NCBI RefSeq assembly: GCF_030758415.1
Contig: NZ_CP132334.1
Span: 248,001-312,000, forward strand
Length of the DNA stretch: 64,000 bases
Source of the DNA: Parvularcula sp. IMCC14364
Lineage (GTDB): Bacteria > Pseudomonadota > Alphaproteobacteria > Caulobacterales > Parvularculaceae
Direction of reading: 5' to 3'
A program made the position numbers and the translations under genes. The stretch's first letter is position 1. Each line of letters starts with the position of its first letter. Below the pieces are notes generated by a model. It was not told the DNA's origin and did not search any database. It saw nothing but the letters and a program-made list of their open reading frames with translations. Shown here one piece after another: positions 55,347 through 64,000 of the stretch.

Positions 55347-55988
55347 ATGAGATTCGCCACATTTCTGGTTTTACCAATCATTCTGACAGCCTGTGGGGGC
55401 GCCGGGGACAGCGCCGTGGCAAACTCTGTCGCTTCTGCCGGTGCGGCAGAGGCTGGTGCCTTCTCTGAGCTCGTGAGCCTCGACGGAGATTTCGTCTGGA
55501 CACCTGACTATGCGGCCAGTGCAGTCACCTTTTCGGCTGAGCAGGAAGGCAGTATTTTTGAAGGGCGCTTTGACAGTTTCAGGGCAGCCATCCGCCTCAA
55601 TCCTGACAATCTTGGTGATGCTGAAATTCACGCGATCATTGATATGGCATCTGTTGATGCCGGTGATGATGACAGGAACAGTTCACTGCCGACCAATGAC
55701 TGGTTCAGGACGAGGTCGTTCCCGACAGCCACGTTCCGCTCTTCAGCGGTATCTGAACGTCCTGACGGCACCTATGAAGCTGCCGGTGAGTTGACGATCA
55801 AAGGCGTCTCAAGGCCGGTGACGTTGCCGTTTGAGCTGGAAATTGACGGCAACATGGCGTCCGCTTCTGGCAGCATCAGCCTTGACCGTACGGACTTCAA
55901 TGTTGGTGAAGGGGCGTATGCAGATGATGCCTGGATTGGCTATACAGTGGACGTTTCTGTCACTGTTACAGCGAGCCGCCAGGACTAG
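55347..55988 (+). CDS. YceI-like lipoprotein
   Basis: 213 residues. The start at 55347 gives a proper lipoprotein signal (LPIILTACGGAG) and an AAGGA ribosome site; an upstream in-frame start is not needed. The mature region is a YceI lipocalin-like beta barrel: WTPDYAASAVTFSAEQEGSIFEG, FRAAIRLNPDNL, DWFRTRSFPTATFRS, ELTIKGVSRPVTLPFEL and a late ISLDRTDFNVGEGAYADD. YceI proteins bind polyisoprenoid-type lipids such as ubiquinone precursors. It is monocistronic. Confidence 0.92.
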   Translation: MRFATFLVLPIILTACGGAGDSAVANSVASAGAAEAGAFSELVSLDGDFVWTPDYAASAVTFSAEQEGSIFEGRFDSFRAAIRLNPDNLGDAEIHAIIDMASVDAGDDDRNSSLPTNDWFRTRSFPTATFRSSAVSERPDGTYEAAGELTIKGVSRPVTLPFELEIDGNMASASGSISLDRTDFNVGEGAYADDAWIGYTVDVSVTVTASRQD

Positions 55989-56000
55989 TCATCTCAAGCA

Positions 56001-56270
56001 TCAGTGAAGCGCGGGGGACGCGCTGACGGCAATTTCTGCCCACTGTTTAGTTGGCCTGTAGCCCTGAATGGTCACTGGCATTACATCACCATTGTCCAGT
56101 TGAATGCACAGGTCTGGCTGTTCGGCCGCCTCCCACAGAACGAGTGGCTTGCCGTTCAAACCACCGCGGCCGCCTGTTGCATGGCAGTCACTGCCAAACT
56201 CGATACTATACGTCACCTGACCGAGAATAAACGCACCGCGCTTGAGCGTGCCTGTTCCTGTTATTTTCAT
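56001..56270 (-). CDS. Conserved-looking small hypothetical protein
   Basis: 89 residues from the ATG at 56270 (upstream Met at 56303 possible). Sequence MKITGTGTLKRGAFILGQV is followed by VTYSIEF, NGKPLVLWEA, IQLDNGDVMPVTIQGY, a short beta-rich protein with two Gly-rich turns, no signal or membrane helix. The pattern resembles small conserved hypotheticals downstream of housekeeping genes in alphaproteobacteria, though I cannot name a family. It lies 78 bp after folD on the same strand and could be expressed from the folD transcript. Confidence 0.55.
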   Translation of the reverse strand: MKITGTGTLKRGAFILGQVTYSIEFGSDCHATGGRGGLNGKPLVLWEAAEQPDLCIQLDNGDVMPVTIQGYRPTKQWAEIAVSASPALH

Positions 56271-56348
56271 GAGCCAACCAAAGTTTTTAATCTGACTCAT
56301 CATAAAACTGATTCTTCGCTAGGGAGAACCTGCTTCAATCGCCGGGGC

Positions 56349-57284
56349 TCAAGTGTCCTGGTGGAGGGCTGACAGGTCCAATACATGTTCCGTACCAACA
56401 TCATGCAGCCGGCCAGCAGCCACATATGTGTTGGCCATCAACATGGCGATTGTCATCGGGCCAACGCCGCCGGGGACAGGCGTTATGGCACCAGCAGTCT
56501 GTGACACCTCCGTATAGGCAACATCGCCAACCAGCCGTGTTTTTCCCGGTCCCTTTTCAGGCGCATCAACGCGGTTGATGCCGACATCAATCACCGTCGC
56601 CCCCGGCTTGATCCAGTCGGCTTTCACCATTTCTGCCCTGCCGACAGCAGCAACGACGATATCAGCCGCGCACACCACATCTGCAATGTTTCTGGTGCGG
56701 CTATGGGCGATGGTGACGGTGCAGTTTTCCTGCAACAGCAGTTGGGCAACCGGTTTGCCGACAATGTTGGAACGGCCGACAATAACGGCATTCAGCCCTG
56801 ACAGGTCCTTGCCCAGCGCTGCCTTGGCAAGAAGGATACTGCCAGCGGGCGTGCACGGTACCAGCGCCTGATCCGTCTGGCCGGAATGCAGGAGACCGAC
56901 ATTCACGGGGTGAAAGCCATCTACGTCCTTTGCGGGATCAATCAGGCGCAGCACTTTTGTCTCGTCGATATGGTCTGGCAATGGCAACTGCACGAGAATG
57001 CCATGCACGGTCGGGTCAGCATTCAGGTCCTCTATCAGGGAGAGCAAGTCTGCCTCGGATGTATCCTTGTCGAGGGTGTGTTGCTCGGATTTGAAGCCGC
57101 ACTTGTCCGCCATTTTGCCCTTGTTGCGCACATAAACCTGGCTTGCCGGGTCTTCCCCCACAAGCACAACTGACAGACCGGGTGTGATGCCCGTGGCATC
57201 TGTCAACTTCCCTGTGGCTGCACTGATTGCGTCCACAAGCTTTGCGGCGATTTCCTTGCCATTGATAATTCTGCTGTCAGGCAT
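56349..57284 (-). CDS. folD: Bifunctional methylenetetrahydrofolate dehydrogenase/cyclohydrolase
   Basis: 311 residues from the ATG at 57284 (GGGAG ribosome site); a longer reading to 57335 would add an unlikely N-terminus. Interconverts 5,10-methylene- and 10-formyl-tetrahydrofolate for purine, methionine and fMet synthesis. Seen: [22 protein letters not shown] with the catalytic Lys, [29 protein letters not shown], and [10 protein letters not shown] near the end. Length normal. Confidence 0.97.
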   Translation of the reverse strand: MPDSRIINGKEIAAKLVDAISAATGKLTDATGITPGLSVVLVGEDPASQVYVRNKGKMADKCGFKSEQHTLDKDTSEADLLSLIEDLNADPTVHGILVQLPLPDHIDETKVLRLIDPAKDVDGFHPVNVGLLHSGQTDQALVPCTPAGSILLAKAALGKDLSGLNAVIVGRSNIVGKPVAQLLLQENCTVTIAHSRTRNIADVVCAADIVVAAVGRAEMVKADWIKPGATVIDVGINRVDAPEKGPGKTRLVGDVAYTEVSQTAGAITPVPGGVGPMTIAMLMANTYVAAGRLHDVGTEHVLDLSALHQDT

Positions 57285-57362
57285 CCATGAACTCCCTTGT
57301 CCGCGGTTGGTAGGAAAGGAAGCCTGAGTCGGCAATGTGTGTTTTCGAGATAAAGAAAAAAG

Positions 57363-57438
<76 letters not shown>

Positions 57439-57523
57439 TCAGCCTTGGAAACTGGGCTATAGCAAAGGCAATACGGCAAATCCATGATTTTTTTGCTAAT
57501 AGCGTGAGAAAATATCTCCCACG

Positions 57524-57553
57524 AAAAACGGCTCCGCTTGGGGAACGGAGCCG
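57524..57553 (-). terminator. Intrinsic terminator of the RND efflux operon
   Basis: On the minus strand, CGGCTCCG at 57553-57546 pairs with CGGAGCCG at 57536-57529, followed by TTTTT at 57528-57524. It lies 126 bp beyond the RND pump stop and upstream of tRNA-Asn, so it can end the pump transcript. Confidence 0.88.
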
Positions 57554-57678
57554 CTACTCACTGTCGTGGGGTATGGTGGGGTATCTTCTTGGGAGAAGAT
57601 GTATTCAAGATGCACGTAAAAAGTTAACGGGGTCTTAAGACGGTAAACTTTCTTGCGTATTTCTTAAAAATTTTTGCC

Positions 57679-60600
57679 TCACCGAGTTTCTGTTCCAAGA
57701 TCTTCCCCGTCACTCTCCTGTAGCAGTGAGTCGACATCCGGCACATGGCCACTGAGTGATTCGCCCTGGCCCAGTTTCGGCTGGCTTTCGCCAGTCCAGA
57801 GGCCACGGAAGAAGCGCGCAATATCCGCGCCGACCGCATACAGCGCGGGGACGAAAATGAGCGTCACAAAGAGAGCGAAAAGAACCCCATAGGCGAGGGC
57901 GACAATCATTGGCCGAAGGAAGTCAGCATTGATGGAGGTCTCCAGCATGATCGGTACCAAACCAAGGAACGTAGTGAGGGAGGTCAGGATAATTGGCCGG
58001 AAACGGGCAACGCCCGCTTCTACCAGGGCTGCAAAAGCCCCGGCACCCTCACGCCGCAGCCGGTTTACGTAATCGACCAGCACCAGGTTGTCGTTCACGA
58101 CCACACCTGCAGCTGCACAGACGCCGAAGACCGAGAAGACACCGAACGGTTCCCCCCAGAACAGATGCCCGAATATGGCCCCCATCACCGCGAAGGGTAT
58201 CGCTGACATGATCAGGATCGGCTGGAAGTAGGAGGAGAAGCCAATCGCCACCAGCATGTACATGGCAATGATTGCCAGCATCAGTAGGGTCACCAGTTCA
58301 GCAAAGAACTCCTGCTGGTCCTGCGTTTGTCCACGCTGAGCGATAGAGACATTTGGATAGCGATCCCTGAACTCTGGAAAATAGGTCCGATAGAACTCCT
58401 GACGTATAGCATTTGCATCAATGCCGTCGCGTACATCGGCGGTCACCGTCGTTGAGCGTTTGCGCTCAAACCGTCTGATCTGGCTGTAGCTCGGCGCATA
58501 GTTGATATCGACAATAGCCGAGAGCGGAATTTCGCGCCCGTCGGGTGTGCGTATGCGGAAACTCTGGAGGCTCTCCAGATTTTCACGAGTCTCTTTTGGA
58601 TACCGCACCATAACACGGACGTCTTCTCCATCGCGGGGGAGGCGTTGGGCTTCTTCACCGAAATAAGCCTGACGGACTTGACGGGAAACTTCAGCCAGTG
58701 ACAAGCCGAAGCGCTCTGCGCCCGGTTTCAGGGTTACCTGAATTTCATCCGTCACAGACTGCAGTTGGTTACGGACATCGTACACGCCGTTGATCCCATT
58801 CAGATAGGCTACAATGTCGGCAGAAGCGCGGCGCAGTTCATCCAGATCATTGGACTCAATGCCGAAGTTGAGATCACTACCACCATCACTCAATGTAAAG
58901 CTGATATCAATAGACTCAGCATCTGGAATATCGCCAATTTTTTCGCGCAATCTATCTGCTATTTCACTGGCACTGATTGTACGCCATTTGCCATCATTGA
59001 GAGTCAGGAAAGCGCCGGAACCGCCCTCGCTTGCAAAAACAAAAATGCTTTCGATCAGCTCATTGTCGCCTTCTTCTTCACGGACTTCGTCTTTCAGCTC
59101 CTCGGCAGCGGCTTCTAGAATGTCATAGACTTCGAGATTGCGGGAATATGGTGTGCCTTCACGCGGTGTTACATTCACATTGATGAATGGTGCTTCCACA
59201 TCAGGAATAAAGGCCGTGCGCACCCAGCCTTGAGATAGAAGCGAAATGGCAACCATAAAAAAGCCGAAAAAGGTGATGATCGTCGCCCAGCGGAACCTGA
59301 TACTTAATGAAATCAACGGCCGATAGAACGCGTTTGAGAACCAGATCATGCTGTCAGCAATCTTCTGCTGGAAGCGGTTGAACGGATTTGTATCACTGAC
59401 CGGCTTCATGTGTGACAGGTGAGCTGGCAAAATCAAGAATGATTCAATCAGTGAAAATGTCAGCGCAAAGATCACTACATAAGTGATATTGGCCATTTGT
59501 TCCGAAGCAGGCCCGCCAATCAAAACGAAGGGCAGGAAGGCAATCATGGTTGTCAAAACGGCGAAAAAGACCGGCTTAACAACAATCTGTGTGCCAATCA
59601 AAGCGGCGTCAATGCCCTGTTTTCCACGCTCTGTCTGCCGATGAATACTTTCCCCGACAATGAGCGCGTCATCAACCACAATCCCGATCACCAGCAGCAA
59701 GCCAAACAGCGATAGCATGTTCAGAGTGATGCCAACCATGGGTAGGAATATGAAGCTACCGGCAAAGGCCGTTGCAATGCCGGTAACCACCCAGAACGCC
59801 ACGATAGGGCGTAGAAACAGGACAAGCACGATCATTACGAGAATAAGGCCTGTCAGCGCATTGGAACTAACCAGTTCCATACGCTCCGTGTAAGCCTCAG
59901 AGAAGTCGAATTGTACTTCAAGGTCCAGTTCTGCCGGCTGGGTCCGCTGTTTTTCTTCAACCCATGCCTGGATGGCATCGGAGAGTTCGACCACATTGAA
60001 GTTTTCCGGGGCGTTGACGTTCAGAGATATTGAACGGTTACCGTCGAGCTCTGTTTTGAAATTTGCATCAACAAAACCGTCCACCACAATTGCGACATCT
60101 CCGATAGTGATAAATGATCCATCGGGATTCTGGCGTACGAGGATGCGTGAGAACTCTTCTTCCGTATCAGCAAGGTTACGGACACTCAGATTGATAGTGC
60201 CTGTTTCAGTGCGAACGGTGCCAGAAGAGCCATCGATAGATGTGCCTCTAATGGCCTGAGCCACGTCATCGAAAGTGAGCCCGTAGCGGCGCAAGGCTTC
60301 TTCGGAAACTTCGATTGAGACTTCTTCATCACGGGCCCCGTTGATGGTCACCAGGGGCGAGCCGTTCGGTAAAGCGGCCAGCTCGTCACGATACTGACGG
60401 GCCAGACGGTAGAGTTCGCGCTCTTCGACGTCCCCGGCGAGTGAAATTGAGAAAATCTGGTTGTTGAATGAACGGCGTGACACGACCGGCGGAAATGCAT
60501 CTCTCGGCAGAGTGCTGATTCCATCAACCTGGCTTTTCACCTCATTCAGGAATTCAGTGAAGTTGCCTTGTTCCACCATGCTGACGGTGACAGTTGCCAC

Positions 60601-60864
60601 GCCTTCACGCGCGACGGCAGTTACCTGATCAAGATTATCAATGCCGGAAACCGCTTCTTCAATGCGCAGAATAATCTGCTCTTCGACCTCGATGGGCGAT
60701 GCACCCTGCCAAACCACGCTTACGGTTACGTCGTTAATTTTCGGGCTGGGAAAGACCTCGCGATCAAGGCCGATAAATGTGACGATACCGCCGATGAAGA
60801 TAGCCACCATCAGCAGATTGGCCGCAATTGAGTTGCGCGCCCACCAGTTAATCATACCACTCAT
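57679..60864 (-). CDS. RND-family efflux permease
   Basis: 1061 residues of the hydrophobe/amphiphile efflux (AcrB/MexB-like) class, driving proton-coupled export across the envelope. Recognised by the NSIAANLLMVAIFIGG start, the FSISLAGDVEE porter region, GIVVDDALIVGESIHRQ (helix 4 with the paired Asp of the proton relay) and ANITYVVIFALTFSLIE. Twelve helices with two large periplasmic loops fit the family. It is the last gene of the operon and its ATG overlaps the adaptor stop (TGATG). Substrates are unknown. Confidence 0.95.
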   Translation of the reverse strand: MSGMINWWARNSIAANLLMVAIFIGGIVTFIGLDREVFPSPKINDVTVSVVWQGASPIEVEEQIILRIEEAVSGIDNLDQVTAVAREGVATVTVSMVEQGNFTEFLNEVKSQVDGISTLPRDAFPPVVSRRSFNNQIFSISLAGDVEERELYRLARQYRDELAALPNGSPLVTINGARDEEVSIEVSEEALRRYGLTFDDVAQAIRGTSIDGSSGTVRTETGTINLSVRNLADTEEEFSRILVRQNPDGSFITIGDVAIVVDGFVDANFKTELDGNRSISLNVNAPENFNVVELSDAIQAWVEEKQRTQPAELDLEVQFDFSEAYTERMELVSSNALTGLILVMIVLVLFLRPIVAFWVVTGIATAFAGSFIFLPMVGITLNMLSLFGLLLVIGIVVDDALIVGESIHRQTERGKQGIDAALIGTQIVVKPVFFAVLTTMIAFLPFVLIGGPASEQMANITYVVIFALTFSLIESFLILPAHLSHMKPVSDTNPFNRFQQKIADSMIWFSNAFYRPLISLSIRFRWATIITFFGFFMVAISLLSQGWVRTAFIPDVEAPFINVNVTPREGTPYSRNLEVYDILEAAAEELKDEVREEEGDNELIESIFVFASEGGSGAFLTLNDGKWRTISASEIADRLREKIGDIPDAESIDISFTLSDGGSDLNFGIESNDLDELRRASADIVAYLNGINGVYDVRNQLQSVTDEIQVTLKPGAERFGLSLAEVSRQVRQAYFGEEAQRLPRDGEDVRVMVRYPKETRENLESLQSFRIRTPDGREIPLSAIVDINYAPSYSQIRRFERKRSTTVTADVRDGIDANAIRQEFYRTYFPEFRDRYPNVSIAQRGQTQDQQEFFAELVTLLMLAIIAMYMLVAIGFSSYFQPILIMSAIPFAVMGAIFGHLFWGEPFGVFSVFGVCAAAGVVVNDNLVLVDYVNRLRREGAGAFAALVEAGVARFRPIILTSLTTFLGLVPIMLETSINADFLRPMIVALAYGVLFALFVTLIFVPALYAVGADIARFFRGLWTGESQPKLGQGESLSGHVPDVDSLLQESDGEDLGTETR

Positions 60865-62090
60865 CAGTTAGCCCCTGTATTGCTCGTTGCTGATTGAGCT
60901 GCAGGACGCTCGGATGAAGCAGGCGTGCCGCCCTGTGGCAGCGGCCTTACTTCGTCACCGACACGGGCAGAGCCGAGACGGGAGACAACAATTTTCATAT
61001 CTTCTTCAAGGCCGCCAGTGATGACGATACCACGCGGCACCGCGGCAACGACAGTAACCGGCATCTGCTCCAGCTTGTCCTCATCATTGACGATATAGAC
61101 TGTATCATCATTCTGCACAGCGATTGCCGGCAGAACCATGGCGTTGTCGATTGTCGGTCCCTGAACAGCAGCGGTGACGAACAGGCCGATCGCCAGCGGG
61201 AAGCCTTCATCGGCTGCAGAGCCATAGGGGTCCTGTACTTCGACGATCGCAGCAATCTGGCGCGTTGTTGAATCAATCGCGGCATCGGTGCGGACGATGC
61301 GACCTTCCCAGCTACGCTCCTTGCCGCCAATCACGGCAGAAAGGGTCACGCTCGGGCCGGGGCCGCTGAAGGCCAGTGGCAAGCCGAGCTTGGCAAAGTC
61401 ATCATCAGTCATTGGCAGCCTGATCTCGGCTGTATCGGTCGAGAAAATCCGGCCGAGGGCAGAACCAGGACCAACATACTGGCCCACATCAGCGTTTTTC
61501 TGGCGGATACGGCCATTGAACGGGGCGCGAATGGTTGCGCGGCGCAGGCTCAAACGGGCTGAGTCAAGGTCGGCGCGGGCGGCATCATAATTAGCCTGTG
61601 CCTGGTTGAGCTGCGGCAGGCGCAGCGTCAGGGCTGAGGGTTCTCCGTCTGTGACATCACCGCTCAGATCTTCGTAATCCTTGCGTGCAAGCTCGGCTTC
61701 AGCTTCTTCAAGGCGCAGGGCCTGTGCGGCCTGTGCAAGATTGGCCTCTGACCGGGTCACGGCGTTGCGATAATCATCAGGCTCGATCTGAACGAGAATG
61801 TCACCTGCTGAAAAAGCACCACCATCTGCGAAACTTTCTGAAACCGACTGTATTTTGCCGGCAACCTGGGTTGTCAGTGTAATGTCTGTCTTGGGACGGA
61901 CTTCACCTTGAGCAATCACGCTGAGACTGACTGGCTCCGATTTGGCTTCCATGTAGAAAACAGCCGGCGCCTGAATAACGGGCGTTGCCTCCGGTGGCTT
62001 CGGGGCCATCTGGCCCATCAAGCCAATCAGAAAGACAAAGCCGACGATGATGGCGAGCGTGCCGCCTATTACAGAGAGTTTGCGTAGCAT
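60864..62090 (-). CDS. RND periplasmic adaptor (membrane fusion protein)
   Basis: 408 residues. One N-terminal membrane helix (TLAIIVGFVFLIGLMGQM) is followed by the lipoyl/barrel halves (DITLTTQVAGKIQSVSESFADG; ATIRAPFNGRIRQKNADVGQ) around a coiled-coil hairpin (NLAQAAQALRLEEAEAELAR). It links the inner-membrane pump to the TolC-type channel. Its ATG and the upstream stop overlap (TAATG), and its stop overlaps the permease start. The C-terminal tail (PAAQSATSNTGAN) is low complexity. Confidence 0.94.
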   Translation of the reverse strand: MLRKLSVIGGTLAIIVGFVFLIGLMGQMAPKPPEATPVIQAPAVFYMEAKSEPVSLSVIAQGEVRPKTDITLTTQVAGKIQSVSESFADGGAFSAGDILVQIEPDDYRNAVTRSEANLAQAAQALRLEEAEAELARKDYEDLSGDVTDGEPSALTLRLPQLNQAQANYDAARADLDSARLSLRRATIRAPFNGRIRQKNADVGQYVGPGSALGRIFSTDTAEIRLPMTDDDFAKLGLPLAFSGPGPSVTLSAVIGGKERSWEGRIVRTDAAIDSTTRQIAAIVEVQDPYGSAADEGFPLAIGLFVTAAVQGPTIDNAMVLPAIAVQNDDTVYIVNDEDKLEQMPVTVVAAVPRGIVITGGLEEDMKIVVSRLGSARVGDEVRPLPQGGTPASSERPAAQSATSNTGAN

Positions 62091-63655
62091 TATTCAGCCC
62101 CCACAGCTGTTGTGTCTTCGGCCCGGTCACCCCGGACTTGAGTCCACCATCTTGAAAAAAGCGGCATATCGTCTTCTTCAACGACATTAGTTTTGCCACG
62201 AACGAATTTTTCTTCACCTACATCAAAGGTGCCGCCAAGCGCCATGTAAAGCTGTACCCGGTTAATCAGGCGCTGCTGGCGGGCTGTGATATATTGCGCC
62301 TCATTCGAAATGCGGCGTTGCTGCGCCTGAATGAGATTGAAGATGTTGCGCGTACCGTTGATGTATTGGCGCTCGGTCAGTTCTTCGCTGGCACGGGCCT
62401 CTTCAAAAGCCAGCTTAAGCGCATCTTCGCGGGCGGCCAGAAGGGTCTCGGCCGCAATCGCGTTTTCAACTTCCTGATAGGCGCTGAGCACGGTGCTGAC
62501 GTAATTGTAGGCGGACTGCTCGACTAGGGCTCTTTGTTGTTTCTTTTGAGCGTCGAGTCTGCCGCCAGCGAAAATCTGTTGGGTAATTGTCAGAGCAATA
62601 CTGCCAATCAAATCATCGACATCTACTAGGTTATCAAATTCATCGGCGCTGGCAATACCATTCGCAGCGACGCGGAATGATGGCAAGAATGCTTTGAGAG
62701 CGGCTCTTTCGCGAAGGCCTTCTGCCTTCAAACGATTCTCTGCAGCAAGAACGTCTGGTCTCTTATCCAGAAGACTCTCAGGTGTTCCGAGCCCGACAAC
62801 GATACCCTCAGCATTTGCTATAGAGGCCAAAGCAGGCAGCTCTTCCGCTGTGGTCAATTCTGCCGCAGGATAACGGCCCAGTAGCACCTCGAGGGAGCGT
62901 TTGGCTTCCAGTTCAGTTTGCTGGCGCGAGATGAGGGAGGCTTTGGACGTGGCCAGAGAGGACCGGGCAAGGCGTACATCAAGGCTGGAGGAAACACCGC
63001 GCTCATAGCGGCGCTCGGTGATGCGCAGGTTGGCTTCACCGGTTTCCACATCACGCTCGGCCAGTTCACGTTGCAGTCGCGCACTGACAAGATTGTACCA
63101 ACCGATTGTTACATTGCCAGCGATAGAAAGACGCGCGCCGTCGAAGTCAAGGCTTGCAGCGGCCGCATCACGGTAGGCCGCTCTCGCTGAGTCGCTCAGG
63201 CGACCCCAGACATCAGCTTCCCATGAGCCGCTCAAGTTGAAGGTAAAGTTCGTTATGGAGCCGGGAACAGGGGGAGCTGTCGGATCAATACTGAAACCTT
63301 CCCCCGTGTCGTCATCCCTGTTGCCTCTGACGGATGCTGAAACTTGCGGCAAAGCGCCGGACAGGACCTGTCGGAACCCTTGCCTGGCGGCACGGACACG
63401 GGCAGCAGAAGCGCCCAGGTCATTGTTGTTGTTCATGGCCTCCAGAATGAGGCTGTTCAGCGTCGGGTCCGCGAAGCTCTCGACCCAGTTCAGGGGCAGC
63501 GGCTGATCACTGCCTGCAGATGTCGCGTCAGAAAGGGAAGTCCATTCAGCCGGTGCTTCAATTGGTGCCAGCAGTTCTTCAGGCGGTTGTGTCGCGCAGG
63601 AAGCCAGAACAGCGCAAACAGCCACGATAGACGTGTGACGGTACAGATTTTTCAT
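62090..63655 (-). CDS. Outer-membrane efflux lipoprotein (TolC/NodT type)
   Basis: 521 residues from ATG 63655, with lipobox VLASCATQ (Cys20), so it is a lipid-anchored member of the outer-membrane factor family (OprM/NodT-like). A start at 63688 would place extra residues before the signal and is less likely. Two repeats of helical hairpin pattern (LNSLILEAMNNNNDLGASAARVRAARQG; NLRITERRYERGVSSSLDV; ALKLAFEEARASEELTERQYING) are typical. It is first in the pump operon (outer-membrane factor, adaptor, permease) and is read from the promoter region beyond 63690. Confidence 0.93.
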   Translation of the reverse strand: MKNLYRHTSIVAVCAVLASCATQPPEELLAPIEAPAEWTSLSDATSAGSDQPLPLNWVESFADPTLNSLILEAMNNNNDLGASAARVRAARQGFRQVLSGALPQVSASVRGNRDDDTGEGFSIDPTAPPVPGSITNFTFNLSGSWEADVWGRLSDSARAAYRDAAAASLDFDGARLSIAGNVTIGWYNLVSARLQRELAERDVETGEANLRITERRYERGVSSSLDVRLARSSLATSKASLISRQQTELEAKRSLEVLLGRYPAAELTTAEELPALASIANAEGIVVGLGTPESLLDKRPDVLAAENRLKAEGLRERAALKAFLPSFRVAANGIASADEFDNLVDVDDLIGSIALTITQQIFAGGRLDAQKKQQRALVEQSAYNYVSTVLSAYQEVENAIAAETLLAAREDALKLAFEEARASEELTERQYINGTRNIFNLIQAQQRRISNEAQYITARQQRLINRVQLYMALGGTFDVGEEKFVRGKTNVVEEDDMPLFSRWWTQVRGDRAEDTTAVGAE

Positions 63656-63688
63656 ACAATATAAGTGCGGCCGGAGACCCGGCAGCAT

Positions 63689-64000
63689 TCCCTCTCAAAT
63701 TACACGCCCCGTTACATACATAGTAGCATATACCAGCGACGCCATATTCCGCATGTGGTCAACTAAAATGGTTTTAACCTTTTATGGTTAACGAAACTGA
63801 GTGTGGTGCGCGGATTGATCGGTATTGCCCTGACGCAAGGGCACAGCCACGGATCGCTAGAAATAACTATTGTAAAACAATGCCTTATGGCCGATTGACT
63901 GGTGATCGGGCTTGTCCGGATGACGTCCTGTCAGTTTTTTCCGGGCGGGCGTTAAATCACTGTCACAATACAGATGGAAAATTATTCGCACGGCGTTGCG
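63689..64000. other. Upstream region of the efflux operon, no gene seen
   Basis: 312 bp to the right edge. It should hold the promoter of the minus-strand efflux operon. An AT-rich stretch with paired GGTT/AACC steps is seen near 63770-63800, but no clear operator or additional gene can be supported. Confidence 0.4.

Noticed and set aside
57560-57590. Duplicated GTGGGGTAT motif near the efflux terminator
   Set aside because: Only two short copies and no symmetry; cannot be told from chance.

Overview
The window looks like a chromosome segment of a Gram-negative alphaproteobacterium. The evidence is an aa3-type cytochrome c oxidase operon with CtaB, CoxF-like, CtaG, DUF983 and SURF1 genes, an argH-lptM-lysA cluster beside a TIGR02302/DUF4175 membrane protein, a bactofilin, GluQRS, and outer-membrane lipoproteins with a tripartite RND pump. 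Genus cannot be fixed from sequence alone. By eye, base composition is mid-to-high GC, except for AT-richer patches at about 1-900 and 18.1-22.4 kb.

Layout. 0-2.4 kb is a degraded accessory edge. It holds a truncated reading frame, a 177-bp element with perfect 21-bp inverted ends, and a DUF4279 gene split by a complete 930-bp IS1031-type IS5-family element with a 3-bp target duplication. 2.4-18 kb is mostly housekeeping: a DEAD-box helicase, a YbjN-like protein, a secreted VOC protein, TIGR02302, a DUF5658-like protein, lysA, lptM (41 codons), argH, a TlpA-like thioredoxin, a large lipoprotein, and two divergent sensor kinases. 18-22.3 kb holds three tandem TadG-like paralogues, each preceded by the same 18-bp leader at identical spacing; the third copy is a pseudogene with an 8-bp insertion and a nonsense codon. 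22.4-31.8 kb carries a desaturase, DUF1287, a GIN-domain protein, a bactofilin, gluQ, a CPBP protease, a J-domain protein, and a tldD-ogt-permease-Rieske oxygenase group. 31.9-40.2 kb is the cytochrome oxidase operon.

40.2-55.2 kb is the most interesting part: a compact hybrid polyketide/non-ribosomal peptide locus. A phosphopantetheinyl transferase overlaps the end of SURF1. It is followed by an FkbH-like protein with a carrier domain, a KS-AT protein, and a 1720-residue ACP-aminotransferase-C-A-PCP protein. A type II thioesterase, two alpha/beta hydrolases lacking the usual nucleophilic serine, and a Wzx-type flippase complete the group. Read as an assembly line, it would load a three-carbon unit from glycolysis, extend it once with malonate, aminate the beta-keto group and couple the beta-amino acid to one amino acid. 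The A-domain pocket looks glycine-like. This chemistry is inferred from domain logic only.

55.2-64 kb returns to standard genes: a YceI-like lipoprotein, a small conserved hypothetical, folD, tRNA-Asn, and a three-gene RND efflux operon ending in an intrinsic terminator.
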